A stretch of 64,000 nt of DNA from Saccharicrinis sp963666825 (GCA_963666825.2 OY763044.2:6076001-6140000), one strand, 5' to 3'; shown: positions 1 to 8,792, numbered from the stretch's first letter. Notes: generated by a model not told the origin, from the letters alone. Translations and numbers: made by a program.

Positions 1-1
1 A

Positions 2-772
2 CCGTTGGAAGCTTCAGGTACAAGTGGTGAAAAGGCCGAGCTTAATGGTGTTCTTAATTTTAGTGTACTCGATGGATGGTGGTTTGAAGGTTACCGTGAA
101 GGAGCAGGTTGGAGCTTGACTGATAAACGGACTTATAATGATCAACAGCTTCAGGATGAATTAGATGCTGCTACAATCTATAGTATGTTTGAGAATGAGA
201 TAGTTCCATTGTTCTATGATCAGAATGAGGAGGGAATATCTCCAAACTGGATTAAGTTTGTAAAAAATTCAATTTCAGAGATTGCACCAAATTATACTAC
301 TAAAAGAATGATTGATGATTATCTGAATAGATTTTATCTAAAGATGGATAATCGTTTAGCAGAGCTTAAGAAGGATGATTGTGCTTTGGTGAGAGATATT
401 ACTTCATGGAAGAGATGGGTGAAAGCTAACTGGAACGAAGTTGAAGTAGTGAATATTGAGATGCCAGATATCTATGCACATCAGCTTGGAATTGGTGAAA
501 CATATCATATCAGTGTGGTTATTGATCTGAAATCATTAAGTGGTTTGGATATATCTGTACAGGCAATATTTGCTGATGTTCAGGAAGACGGTACCGCTAA
601 AATGCTTAGTGTGGAAGAGTTTAAGGTGGATAAAAAGGATGGTAGTAAATTGTATTGTTCTTTGAATCATAAGTTAAACATTCCGGGTGTATATAATTTT
701 GGCATCAGAATGTATCCAAAGAATGCTAATATACAATCTCAGCATGAAGTGTGTTGTATTAGATGGATTTAA
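2..772 (+). CDS. glgP: Alpha-glucan (glycogen) phosphorylase, 3' end only
   Basis: This is the C-terminal ~257 residues of a GT35-type alpha-glucan phosphorylase; the reading frame is open to the left edge, so the start lies outside the window and the TTG at position 5 is an internal Leu. The first residues read EASGTSGEK, matching the phosphorylase motif EASGTGNMK whose lysine binds pyridoxal phosphate. It continues ELNGVLNFSVLDGWW, typical of the short alpha-glucan phosphorylases of Bacteroidota. The family releases glucose-1-phosphate from glycogen or maltodextrin in the cytoplasm. The last ~90 residues (from VVNIEMPD) look like a beta-rich C-terminal domain. It converges on the branching enzyme gene and shares a terminator with it, consistent with one glycogen locus. 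Family assignment is firm; exact substrate is inferred. Confidence 0.88.
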   Translation, partial: PLEASGTSGEKAELNGVLNFSVLDGWWFEGYREGAGWSLTDKRTYNDQQLQDELDAATIYSMFENEIVPLFYDQNEEGISPNWIKFVKNSISEIAPNYTTKRMIDDYLNRFYLKMDNRLAELKKDDCALVRDITSWKRWVKANWNEVEVVNIEMPDIYAHQLGIGETYHISVVIDLKSLSGLDISVQAIFADVQEDGTAKMLSVEEFKVDKKDGSKLYCSLNHKLNIPGVYNFGIRMYPKNANIQSQHEVCCIRWI

Positions 773-867
773 TATTCTATGCAAGACAATCTAGTGAAAG
801 AACATAGTGTTTTTGGTATATTATTTAAATGCTGAATATAACACGAAGAAAATATTCATAAAGAAAG

Positions 868-907
868 ACGGCTTAAGATCTTTAAAAATCTTAAGCCGTT
901 TCTTTTA
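868..907. terminator. Bidirectional hairpin terminator between glgP and glgB
   Basis: A perfect 12-bp stem (acggcttaagat, 868-879, with its complement at 888-899) and an 8-nt loop is followed by a T-rich stretch on the plus strand. It is preceded by an A-rich stretch that gives a T-rich tail on the minus strand. It sits between two convergent genes and probably ends both transcripts. Confidence 0.85.
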
Positions 908-917
908 TATTTATTTT

Positions 918-2933
918 TTAATAAACGCTTCTGGGAGGTATTCGTTCCAGTACGATAGCACATCTTGCAGGGATATATATTTTCAATTGATATTGATCTT
1001 TGTTGTAAGGCATTCTCTCCGGATAATAGATGTAAGATTCATCCAGTAGACCAAAACCACCAAACTCTTTACTGTCAGTATTGAGAACCATTCTGTATTT
1101 ACCCGGATCAATAAAAATACCATAGTCAGGATATGAATTTGTTGGTGAAAAGTTGAAAATCATTAAATAATTTCCTCTTTTGAAACACATAATCTGATCA
1201 CCTTCGTTAATAGCTACACCATAGCAACTTTCATTATTAGCTAATAACTTGTTTTTGGCAATTTTAATCATGGCTTCATCAAAAGCCGCAAGGTACTTGA
1301 ATTTTAGATCCTGGTGATCAACCAAACTCCACTGACGACGGGCATATTTATATGACCATCCATTTCCTTCTCTTGGAAAATCAATCCATTCTGGGTGACC
1401 GAATTCATTTCCCATGAAATTAAGGTAACCTCCATATGATGTAGATAACGTAGCTAATCTTATCATCTTATGTAAGGCGATACCTCTGTCAATAATCAAA
1501 CTTTCCGATTTAAGATCCATTTTGTCATACATCTCCTTATCTACTAATCGGAATATGATCGTTTTATCACCTACTAAAGCCTGGTCGTGAGATTCACAAT
1601 AAGAAACAACTTTTTCGCCAGCGCGGTGTTGACTTAATTCATGAAAAATCTGGCCAACATTCCAGTTTTCATCACTATGTTCCTTAATCATTTTAATCCA
1701 AAAATCAGGAACTCCCATTGAAAGTCTGTAATCAAATCCTACACCACCGTTTTTTATAGATTCAGATAATCCGGGGTAGCCACTCATGTCTTCAGCAATT
1801 GTTATGGCATTAGGATTAACATGATGAATTAAGCTGTTGGCTAAAGTAAGATATGTAAGTGCATCAAAATCTTCTGTACCATTAAAATAATCACCATATG
1901 ATGAGAAGGCGTATTCTAATCCGTGATGGAGGTATAACATACTGGTAACGCCATCAAATCTAAAGCCATCAAAATGAAATTCTTTTATCCAGTATTTGCA
2001 GTTAGAGAGTAAGAATCTTAAAACTTCATCTTTGCCATAATTAAAACATTTACTATCCCAGGCCGGATGTTCACCTCTGCCTCCTTCGTGAAAGTATTGA
2101 TACGAAGTTCCATCAAACTTACCAATCCCTTCAACTTCATTCTTAACAGCATGCGAATGAACTATATCCATAATTACAGCAATGCCGTTCTTATGAGCTT
2201 CGTTGATAAGGTCTTTTAGTTCTTCTGGAGTGCCAAAACGAGATGACACTGCAAAGAAATTGGAGACGTGATAGCCAAAACTTCCGTAGTAAGGATGTTC
2301 CTGAATGGCCATTAATTGTATTGTAGTATATCCTTCTTTAATAATTCTGGGTAGAATATCATTTTTAAACTCGGTAAAAGAATTTACTTTTTCTTCTTCC
2401 GAAGACATTCCTATATGTGCCTCGTAAATTAATATCGGATCTACACTTGGTTTAAAGTTTTCATCATCCCATTTAAATTGCTCTTCAGGCAGCCAAACCT
2501 GAGCGCTAAATATTTTAGTGTTTTCATCCTGAACAACTCTGTTTATATATGATGGGATTCTTACTCCATCACCACCTTTCCAGAAAATGTGCAGTTTAAA
2601 AATATCGCCGTGCTTAAGTTTTGTTTTTGGAATGATGATTTCCCAGTTGCCATTATCTAACTTTTCAAATCTATAATCAGCATTGGGATTCCAGTGACTA
2701 AAGTCACCAATCAAGTATATATCTTCTGCATTAGGAGCCCATTCTCTGATTCTCAGGTTATCTCCTAAATCTTCTATTCCATAATATTTATATCCATCAG
2801 CCATTTGATCTATATCACCAAATATGCTATTCAGATATTCAACTTTCTCATTATAGTAACTTATCCTTTCAGATATGCTGGGTTCAAAAGGTTTTAACCA
2901 TGGGTCATTTTTTACAAAAACGGGAGTATCCAT
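918..2933 (-). CDS. glgB: 1,4-alpha-glucan branching enzyme, eukaryotic (GH13_8-like) type
   Basis: A 671-residue cytoplasmic enzyme that makes alpha-1,6 branches in glycogen. The N-terminal part (about 60-170) is a CBM48-like module (REWAPNAEDIYLIGDFSHWN). It is followed by the GH13 barrel with the nucleophile in FRFDGVTSM (Asp327), the acid/base in IAEDMSG (Glu381) and the third acidic residue in ESHDQALVGD (Asp450). The strings DGFRFDGVTSM...HHG and ESHDQALVGDKT are those of plant, animal and yeast branching enzymes rather than E. coli GlgB, which suggests the GH13_8 subfamily. The C-terminal beta domain ends in RIPPRSVY. The ATG at 2931-2933 gives the expected family length. It lies convergent to the phosphorylase fragment, so synthesis and breakdown genes are neighbours. 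Function is well supported. Confidence 0.95.
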   Translation of the reverse strand: MDTPVFVKNDPWLKPFEPSISERISYYNEKVEYLNSIFGDIDQMADGYKYYGIEDLGDNLRIREWAPNAEDIYLIGDFSHWNPNADYRFEKLDNGNWEIIIPKTKLKHGDIFKLHIFWKGGDGVRIPSYINRVVQDENTKIFSAQVWLPEEQFKWDDENFKPSVDPILIYEAHIGMSSEEEKVNSFTEFKNDILPRIIKEGYTTIQLMAIQEHPYYGSFGYHVSNFFAVSSRFGTPEELKDLINEAHKNGIAVIMDIVHSHAVKNEVEGIGKFDGTSYQYFHEGGRGEHPAWDSKCFNYGKDEVLRFLLSNCKYWIKEFHFDGFRFDGVTSMLYLHHGLEYAFSSYGDYFNGTEDFDALTYLTLANSLIHHVNPNAITIAEDMSGYPGLSESIKNGGVGFDYRLSMGVPDFWIKMIKEHSDENWNVGQIFHELSQHRAGEKVVSYCESHDQALVGDKTIIFRLVDKEMYDKMDLKSESLIIDRGIALHKMIRLATLSTSYGGYLNFMGNEFGHPEWIDFPREGNGWSYKYARRQWSLVDHQDLKFKYLAAFDEAMIKIAKNKLLANNESCYGVAINEGDQIMCFKRGNYLMIFNFSPTNSYPDYGIFIDPGKYRMVLNTDSKEFGGFGLLDESYIYYPERMPYNKDQYQLKIYIPARCAIVLERIPPRSVY

Positions 2934-3276
2934 AAAAATTAGGTTTTGTATATTTTATTTGATTATAATTTTCCACTTAATAACAAGAAAAACTTCAGTA
3001 TATTTTACAAAAGAAAAGGAAAGTTGCTCTTTGTATTAAAATATATTCTGTCGTTTCATAAGGCTATACTAATATACCAACACTATTTTTAATCAAATCA
3101 TAAAATTGATAAAGATTTAAATATTTATTTCTAGATAGAATTGTAACTTTGTCAGTGTTTACTGAAAAAATAGCAGTTTCTTTAATTGATGGACTGCTGA
3201 ATTGGTAGGTAAGTAGTTGAATATTAATATAAATTGAATAGATCAAAATTGGAGATCAGACAAAAATATTTTTGAT
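2934..3276. other. Divergent AT-rich intergenic region (glgB / sigma-54 activator)
   Basis: This 343-bp region separates two divergent genes, so it should hold both promoters. On the plus strand a perfect Bacteroidota-type -7 box, TAACTTTG, lies at 3144-3151, but no TTTG is found 19-21 bp upstream of it (only TTTA-like sequence). I treat it as a weak promoter candidate for the regulator gene. A 60-codon minus-strand reading frame here looks like chance. No other structure was seen. Confidence 0.4.
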
Positions 3277-4530
3277 ATGGAGATTCAAAATATAAAACAA
3301 CGTTTTGGAATAATTGGAAATTCTTTTGGATTAAACCGTGCCATTGATATCGCAGTTCAGGTTGCACCTACTGATTTGTCTGTGCTAATTACAGGAGAAA
3401 GTGGTGTTGGGAAAGAAACTTTTCCTAAAATTATTCATCAGTTTAGTTCCAGAAAACATGGTCCGTATATTGCAGTAAACTGTGGAGCCATTCCGGAAGG
3501 TACTATTGATTCGGAGTTGTTTGGGCATAAAAAAGGTGCTTTTACTGGAGCTCTATCCGATAGAAAGGGATATTTTGAGGAAGCTGATAATGGAACCATC
3601 TTTTTGGATGAGATAGGTGAATTGCCATTAGCTACTCAAGTTCGTTTACTTAGAGTATTAGAGGCTGGTGAATTTATTAAAGTAGGATCATCTGAAGTTC
3701 TGAAAACAAATGTAAGGGTAGTTGCTGCAACAAATGTACAGATGGAAAGGGCGATTAAAGAAGGAAAATTCAGGGAAGACTTGTTTTACAGGTTAAGTAG
3801 TGTTCCTATTACTATTCCTCCTTTAAGGGAACGTACTGAAGATATTCATTTGTTGTTCAGAAAATTTGCTCATGATTTTTCAGAAAGATACAGAATGCCT
3901 TCAATCAGACTTGAAGCAGATGCGGTCGATTTATTGAAGCAATATCGTTGGCCAGGTAATATTCGTCAGCTTAAGAATATTACAGAGCAAATATCTGTTA
4001 TTGAGGAAAAAAGGGATATTACAGCAGCTACGCTTCAGCACTATATTCCCTATCAATCAGGAGGCAATTTGCCTGCAATTATGGATAATGCATCATCAAA
4101 AGAGAGCTCTTTTTCAAATGAGAGGGAAATCCTGTATAAGGTTCTTTTTGATATGAAAAAGGACATGGGTGATTTGAAGAAGTTAGTGCTGGAAATGCTT
4201 CAGCAGGATGGAGCAATAAATATTGATAGTGAGCATGCACAAATTATTCAGAAACTGTATAATAAAGATGTGGATGTATTTACCCATGAAGATTCTGATT
4301 CTCCGCAGGTAATTATCAATAATACACCATCTCGTAATGATATACATGATAGTATTGAAGATACTGAGGAGTTTGTTGAGGAATCATTATCATTGGAAGA
4401 AAAAGAAATTGAATTAATTAAAAAGGCCTTGGATAAGTATAATGGAAAAAGAAAATATGCAGCCAAGGATTTAGGTATTTCAGAAAGAACTTTATATAGA
4501 AAGATTAAAGAATATGATATTAAAGGTTAA
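3277..4530 (+). CDS. Sigma-54-dependent transcriptional activator (AAA+ with Fis-type HTH, no receiver domain)
   Basis: A 417-residue bacterial enhancer-binding protein that should remodel sigma-54 RNA polymerase by ATP hydrolysis. The AAA+ domain occupies about 10-245: Walker A GESGVGK (40-46), the sigma-54 contact loop GAFTGA (87-92), Walker B TIFLDE (107-112) and an arginine-finger region FREDLFYRLS. A long acidic linker (about 265-370) leads to a Fis-type helix-turn-helix at the end (NGKRKYAAKDLGISERTLYRKIKEY). There is no N-terminal receiver or sensor domain, so control must come from elsewhere or the protein may be constitutively active. It is the first gene of a tight cluster with lptE, a TPR gene and secG; similar clusters are common in Bacteroidota, often behind miaB, which is absent here. 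Its targets are unknown. Confidence 0.9.
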   Translation: MEIQNIKQRFGIIGNSFGLNRAIDIAVQVAPTDLSVLITGESGVGKETFPKIIHQFSSRKHGPYIAVNCGAIPEGTIDSELFGHKKGAFTGALSDRKGYFEEADNGTIFLDEIGELPLATQVRLLRVLEAGEFIKVGSSEVLKTNVRVVAATNVQMERAIKEGKFREDLFYRLSSVPITIPPLRERTEDIHLLFRKFAHDFSERYRMPSIRLEADAVDLLKQYRWPGNIRQLKNITEQISVIEEKRDITAATLQHYIPYQSGGNLPAIMDNASSKESSFSNEREILYKVLFDMKKDMGDLKKLVLEMLQQDGAINIDSEHAQIIQKLYNKDVDVFTHEDSDSPQVIINNTPSRNDIHDSIEDTEEFVEESLSLEEKEIELIKKALDKYNGKRKYAAKDLGISERTLYRKIKEYDIKG

Positions 4531-4531
4531 T

Positions 4532-5035
4532 ATGGTAAAAAGAGTATTGGTGACTACTGTTGTACTACTTGCTCTTTTATCGTGTAAAATACAATTTACG
4601 CTAAAAGGTGCTTCTGTTCCTGATAATTGGAAAACTTTTTCAGTTCAGTATTTCGAAAACAGGGCTCCCTTGATCAATCCTACATTAAGTCAGACTTTTA
4701 CTGAGGCTTTAAAAGACAGGATTATCAGTGAGTCAAAGCTTGTGCTTGAAGAAAGAAATGCAGATATTGATTTTTCAGGTCAAATCACTGATTACTCTGT
4801 ACGTCCAATGGCGATCCAGGCAGACGCTGTATCTGCAGAAACAAGGTTAACAGTTTCTGTGAAAGTAAGATATCGAAACTTTAAAGATCCTAAGCAAAAC
4901 TGGGAATCGTCATTCAGTGCATACGAAGATTATTCAAGTGATTTGGATATTAACGATGTTGAGGATGAGTTAATGGAAACCATAATTGAGAAATTAACCG
5001 AGGATATTTTCAATAAAGCATTTTCAGATTGGTAG
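4532..5035 (+). CDS. lptE: LptE-family LPS assembly lipoprotein
   Basis: A 167-residue outer-membrane lipoprotein. From the ATG at 4532 it begins MVKRVLVTTVVLLALLSCK: a basic start, a hydrophobic core and a lipobox ending in LLSC. An in-frame ATG at 4514 overlaps the upstream gene and would add six residues before the signal, so I prefer 4532. The mature part matches the Bacteroidota LptE pattern: NWKTFSVQYFENRAPL, then a beta/alpha fold with SGQITDYSVRP and a C-terminal helix TIIEKLTEDIFNKAFSDW. LptE partners LptD to insert lipopolysaccharide in the outer leaflet. It starts 1 nt after the regulator stop and ends 1 nt before the next gene, so the group is very likely co-transcribed. Confidence 0.88.
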   Translation: MVKRVLVTTVVLLALLSCKIQFTLKGASVPDNWKTFSVQYFENRAPLINPTLSQTFTEALKDRIISESKLVLEERNADIDFSGQITDYSVRPMAIQADAVSAETRLTVSVKVRYRNFKDPKQNWESSFSAYEDYSSDLDINDVEDELMETIIEKLTEDIFNKAFSDW

Positions 5036-5036
5036 A

Positions 5037-5996
5037 ATGAATAAAACTAGCTTTGCTAAAATATTGTCAGATCCTAATTTGGTAACAGAGGACACCTTAT
5101 CAATGCTTAAAGAGGTAATTGATGAGTATCCTTTTTTTCAGGCGGGGAGAATGTTGCTGTTAAAGAATATGCATAAGTTGGATCATATTCGTTATAATAG
5201 TGAACTAAAGCATTCTGCTGTTTATATTCCTGATCGAACAAAGTTGTTCTTCTTGCTGAATGAGATCGGTAATGAGCCGGAAGAAATAACAGTTAACAAT
5301 ATTCCAGTATCGCAAAAGGTTGAGCCTGTATTGACAACCATAAAAGATGAGGAAATTGTAAAGGATGAAGAGGATGTTGTTGAAGTTGAAAAAACTGAAC
5401 AACAGGAAGAAATTCAACCTAAAAAGGAAATTACTTTTACTGATAATTATTTAAATGCTTCAGATGATTACATTGATGAGTCTGGAAGCTTTTTTAATTT
5501 AAGTTTTAGTAAAGGAGTGCAGGATGTTGATAAGAAAGAAGAAGATATTGAGGATATTGTATTGCCTGCTGCGGACTTGTTGGATTATGAATCCACAACC
5601 TCGGCTGTATATAAATTGCCAGATTTAGATGAGGTTTCGCAAGTTGATACTAATGAAAGCAGATCGTTTTCAGATTGGTTACATATTATGCGATACTCAA
5701 ATACTTCGCAGCAAGAAGAAGGTGAACAAAAGAAAACTGGAATGGATTTAATAGATAGTTTCTTGAGTAAAGATCCTAAAATTATTCCTAATACATCAAA
5801 GAAGCATAAAAACGTTGATTTATCAGAGGATAAGGATGAGGGGAATGATGATATTTTGTCAGAAACTTTGGCCGCTATATACATAAAACAAGGACATAAA
5901 AGCAAGGCTATTTCAATTTTTGAGAAATTGCGTTTGAAATATCCTGAAAAAAATGTTTACTTTGCACGTCGAATTAGTGAGTTAACAGAAAATTAA
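5037..5996 (+). CDS. Uncharacterised TPR-containing protein of the lptE-secG cluster
   Basis: A 319-residue protein with no signal peptide or membrane segment. The N-terminal ~75 residues (ILSDPNLVTEDTLSMLKEVIDEYPFFQAGRMLLLKN) form a helical, TPR-like block. The middle (about 80-265) is acidic and low in complexity, rich in Glu, Asp, Lys and Ser, and probably disordered. The last ~45 residues (SETLAAIYIKQGHKSKAISIFEKLRLKYPEKNVYFARRI) form a clear tetratricopeptide unit. It is probably a cytoplasmic adaptor, but no function can be assigned. It is wedged between lptE and secG with 1- and 21-nt gaps, and its association with envelope genes is the only functional hint. Confidence 0.8.
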   Translation: MNKTSFAKILSDPNLVTEDTLSMLKEVIDEYPFFQAGRMLLLKNMHKLDHIRYNSELKHSAVYIPDRTKLFFLLNEIGNEPEEITVNNIPVSQKVEPVLTTIKDEEIVKDEEDVVEVEKTEQQEEIQPKKEITFTDNYLNASDDYIDESGSFFNLSFSKGVQDVDKKEEDIEDIVLPAADLLDYESTTSAVYKLPDLDEVSQVDTNESRSFSDWLHIMRYSNTSQQEEGEQKKTGMDLIDSFLSKDPKIIPNTSKKHKNVDLSEDKDEGNDDILSETLAAIYIKQGHKSKAISIFEKLRLKYPEKNVYFARRISELTEN

Positions 5997-6017
5997 AAAA
6001 TTTAATATTAAAAAGAT

Positions 6018-6380
6018 ATGTTTCAAGTAGTATCTGTACTAGTAATTATTGTAAGTATACTTTTAATACTTATTGTTTTGGTTCAAGATTCAAAAGGAGG
6101 AGGTTTAGCATCTAACTTTTCGGCACAAAACCAGATTATGGGAGTTAGAAAAACAACTGATTTCTTAGGAAAAGCAACATGGTACTTAGCTGGTGGTTTG
6201 TTAGTATTATCATTAGTTACTGTAATGGTACTTCAAAAGCCGGGAAATGATGGATCATCTGCTCTTGATGAGAAGTTGCAACAAATTGAGCAGCCACAAA
6301 ATACTTTACCTGCATTCCCATCTGCATCAGGAGATGAGGCTCAGGGAACTGAAGAAAATACTACAGAAGGTCAGGAATAA
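6018..6380 (+). CDS. secG: Preprotein translocase subunit SecG
   Basis: A 120-residue inner-membrane protein, an auxiliary subunit of the SecYEG channel. Two transmembrane helices are visible (about 2-21 and 53-74). They are joined by the conserved SecG loop VLVQDSKGGGLASNF and the GVRKTTDFLGKATW segment. The C-terminal ~45 residues are a polar Glu/Gln-rich tail, longer than in E. coli but common in Bacteroidota. It is the last gene of the sigma-54 activator/lptE operon and is followed directly by a strong terminator. Confidence 0.95.
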   Translation: MFQVVSVLVIIVSILLILIVLVQDSKGGGLASNFSAQNQIMGVRKTTDFLGKATWYLAGGLLVLSLVTVMVLQKPGNDGSSALDEKLQQIEQPQNTLPAFPSASGDEAQGTEENTTEGQE

Positions 6381-6401
6381 TAATTATTCTATTATAATGT
6401 C

Positions 6402-6440
6402 AATGCCAGTATGTCATCCATACTGGCATTTTTTGTTTTT
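6402..6440 (+). terminator. Intrinsic terminator after secG
   Basis: A perfect 12-bp stem (aatgccagtatg, 6402-6413, complement at 6419-6430) with a 5-nt loop runs into a T-rich tract. It closes the operon that starts at 3277. Confidence 0.9.
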
Positions 6441-6725
6441 GCTAATCTAGTGTTTGGCAGCTTTAGTACTTATATTCATTTATCTCATTAAGAGCTTAAC
6501 TTTTTAATATTAAGTATTGGCTTTTTACTTCTATTTTTTTGTTATAAGTGCTGAATTTATTAGATATAAACAGTACAGGTTTTCCAACTTATTATAATTC
6601 ATCCCCTATAATCTGCAGAATGTGGTTAAGTACGATTAATTCAATAGTTAATAGGTAGTTTGATTGTTGCATTCTATTACTTTCAACTTTTGACTTTCGA
6701 CTTTTGACTTTTAACTTTCAACTTA
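6441..6725. repeat. AT-rich gap with degenerate CTTTTGA/ACTTT tandem repeats (about 6679-6724)
   Basis: Most of this gap shows nothing. Its right end (6679-6724) is a run of short, imperfect direct repeats built on ACTTTTG and ACTTT, ending just before the groES promoter. Such microsatellite-like runs also occur after dprA in this window. No coding potential was seen. Confidence 0.5.
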
Positions 6726-6756
6726 TTTGGTATGCAAAAATGTCAGTATAAATCTG
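6726..6756 (+). promoter_or_regulatory. Candidate groESL promoter, Bacteroidota type
   Basis: TTTG (6726-6729) and TAAATCTG (6749-6756) are separated by exactly 19 nt. This fits the Bacteroidota primary sigma consensus TTTG-N19-TAnnTTTG with one mismatch. It predicts a start near 6763 and an ~80-nt leader before groES. Confidence 0.6.
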
Positions 6757-6780
6757 AAAAAAATGCTGTTTTACCGAATG

Positions 6781-6799
6781 GCACAGTTTATGACTGTGC
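6781..6799 (+). promoter_or_regulatory. Hairpin in the groES leader
   Basis: A perfect 7-bp inverted repeat, gcacagt / actgtgc, with a 5-nt loop lies in the predicted leader, 44 nt before the groES ATG. It is not a CIRCE element, whose arms are 9 bp with a 9-nt spacer. It could be a repressor site or an RNA hairpin; the role is unknown. Confidence 0.4.
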
Positions 6800-6843
6800 A
6801 ATGCCGAAATTATTAAATCGTTTAACTTTAAAAATTAAGAAAT

Positions 6844-7122
6844 ATGTCACAATTACAAGGAAAGATTCTTGCCGGTAAAATTTTGGTTAAGCCACAGGCA
6901 GCAGAAACAAAAACTGCAAGTGGAATCATTATTCCTGATTCAGCAAAAGAAAAGCCACTTCAAGGAGAAGTTATTTTAGTGGGTGCTGAAAAGAAAGATG
7001 AGAAAATGGAAGTAGCTGTTGGTGATGTTGTTCTTTACGGAAAATATGCAGGAACAGAACTTAATATTGAAGGTACTGACTACTTGTTAATTTCTCAATC
7101 AGACGTGTTATATATTCAATAA
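6844..7122 (+). CDS. groES: Co-chaperonin GroES (Cpn10)
   Basis: A 92-residue cytoplasmic co-chaperonin, close to the usual ~95. It shows the family strings GKILAGKILVKPQAAETKTASGIIIPDSAKEKPLQGEVI (N-terminal barrel and mobile loop) and VGDVVLYGKYAGTEL near the end. GroES caps GroEL so that substrates fold in the closed chamber. groEL starts 29 nt downstream, and a candidate promoter and a leader hairpin lie upstream, so groES-groEL form one operon. Confidence 0.97.
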   Translation: MSQLQGKILAGKILVKPQAAETKTASGIIIPDSAKEKPLQGEVILVGAEKKDEKMEVAVGDVVLYGKYAGTELNIEGTDYLLISQSDVLYIQ

Positions 7123-7151
7123 TTTAAAGAAACTTATTAAGTATTAGAAAA

Positions 7152-8792
7152 ATGGCTAAAGAAATTAAATTCAATATTGAAGCTCGTGAACTATTAAAAC
7201 AAGGAATTGACGAGCTTGCTAATGCAGTAAAAGTAACCTTAGGTCCTAAAGGTAGAAATGTAATCATAGACAAAAAATTTGGTGCGCCTGCTATCACTAA
7301 AGATGGTGTATCTGTTGCTAAAGAAATCGAATTAAAAGATCCTTATGCAAACATGGGTGCACAAATGGTTAAAGAAGTTGCTTCAAAAACTGGTGATAAT
7401 GCTGGTGATGGAACAACAACTGCAACAGTTTTAGCTCAGGCAATTGTTAATGTTGGTTTAAAAAACGTTACTGCGGGTGCTAATCCAATGGAGCTAAAAG
7501 CTGGTATTGATAAAGCAGTTAAAGCTGTAAAAGAAAGTATTTCTGCTCAATCACAGGAAATTGGTGATCACAATGAAAAAATTGAGCAAGTAGCAAAAAT
7601 TTCTGCTAACAATGATGGCGAAATCGGTCGCTTAATTGCTGAGGCAATGGAAAAAGTTGGTCAGGAAGGTGTAATTACTGTTGAAGAAGCAAAAGGTATC
7701 GAAACTACTGTTGAAGTAGTAGAAGGTATGCAATTCGACAGAGGATATATTTCTCCATACTTTGTAACTAATACTGAAAAGATGGCTGCAGAGTTGGATA
7801 ATCCTTTTATCCTTATCCACGATAAGAAAATCTCTACAATGAAGGATCTTCTTCCTGTATTAGAAGCTACTGCTCAAACAGGTCGTCCTTTATTAATCAT
7901 TGCTGAGGATGTTGATGGTGAGGCTTTAGCTACATTAGTGGTTAACCGTCTTCGTGGTTCATTAAAAGTGGCAGCTGTTAAAGCTCCTGGATTTGGTGAC
8001 AGAAGAAAAGAGATGTTGCAAGATATTGCTACTTTAACAAATGGTACTTTAATTACAGAGGAAGTAGGTTTAACTCTTGAGCAAGCTACTTTAGATATGT
8101 TAGGAGAAGCTGAAAAAGCTACTTTAGACAAAGAAAATACAACTATCGTTAATGGTGCTGGTTCAAAAGAAGCTATTGATGCAAGAGTAGATCAAATTAA
8201 ATCTCAAATTGCTAATACAACTTCTGATTACGATAAAGAAAAACTACAAGAGCGTTTAGCTAAATTAGCTGGTGGTGTTGCTGTTCTATACGTAGGTGCT
8301 GCTTCTGAAATGGAAATGAAGGAGAAAAAAGACCGTGTTGATGATGCATTAAGTGCTACTCGTGCTGCTGTTGAAGAAGGTATCGTTCCTGGTGGTGGTG
8401 TTGCTTTAATCCGTGCAATTGAAGTATTGGAAGGATTGAAAGGAGAAACAGAAGATGAAAGCACTGGTATCGAGATTGTAAAAAGAGCAATTGAAGAGCC
8501 TTTACGTCAGATTGTTGCGAATGCAGGAAAAGAAGGTGCTGTTGTTGTACAAAAAGTTAAAGAAGGTTCTGGTGACTATGGATACAATGCTCGTATTGAT
8601 GAATACCAAAACTTCTTTGCAACAGGTGTAATTGATCCAGCTAAAGTAACACGTATTGCATTAGAAAATGCAGCTTCAATTGCAGGTATGTTCTTAACAA
8701 CAGAATGTGTAATTGTAGATGCTGAAGAAGAGGCTCCAATGGCTGCTCCTGGAATGGGAGGAATGGGCGGAGGAATGCCTGGTATGATGTAA
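7152..8792 (+). CDS. groEL: Chaperonin GroEL (Cpn60)
   Basis: A 546-residue, full-length group I chaperonin. The sequence has the standard equatorial motifs VTLGPKGRNVIIDKKFGAP and GDGTTTATVLAQ (nucleotide binding), the apical substrate-binding region (EGMQFDRGYISPYFV) and GGGVALIRA near the C-terminal equatorial part. It ends in the flexible GGM-rich tail (GMGGMGGGMPGMM). Together with GroES it folds nascent and stress-damaged proteins. Codon use is cleaner and more uniform than in neighbours, as expected for a highly expressed gene. Confidence 0.98.
   Translation: MAKEIKFNIEARELLKQGIDELANAVKVTLGPKGRNVIIDKKFGAPAITKDGVSVAKEIELKDPYANMGAQMVKEVASKTGDNAGDGTTTATVLAQAIVNVGLKNVTAGANPMELKAGIDKAVKAVKESISAQSQEIGDHNEKIEQVAKISANNDGEIGRLIAEAMEKVGQEGVITVEEAKGIETTVEVVEGMQFDRGYISPYFVTNTEKMAAELDNPFILIHDKKISTMKDLLPVLEATAQTGRPLLIIAEDVDGEALATLVVNRLRGSLKVAAVKAPGFGDRRKEMLQDIATLTNGTLITEEVGLTLEQATLDMLGEAEKATLDKENTTIVNGAGSKEAIDARVDQIKSQIANTTSDYDKEKLQERLAKLAGGVAVLYVGAASEMEMKEKKDRVDDALSATRAAVEEGIVPGGGVALIRAIEVLEGLKGETEDESTGIEIVKRAIEEPLRQIVANAGKEGAVVVQKVKEGSGDYGYNARIDEYQNFFATGVIDPAKVTRIALENAASIAGMFLTTECVIVDAEEEAPMAAPGMGGMGGGMPGMM

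Noticed and set aside
807..1049. 80-codon plus-strand frame overlapping the end of glgB
   Set aside because: It crosses the shared terminator and runs antisense to glgB; chance frame.
3064..3246. 60-codon minus-strand frame between glgB and the regulator
   Set aside because: AT-rich, low-complexity translation, in a promoter region; no family resemblance.
6781..6799. CIRCE (HrcA) operator before groES
   Set aside because: The arms are 7 bp with a 5-nt loop and do not match TTAGCACTC/GAGTGCTAA.
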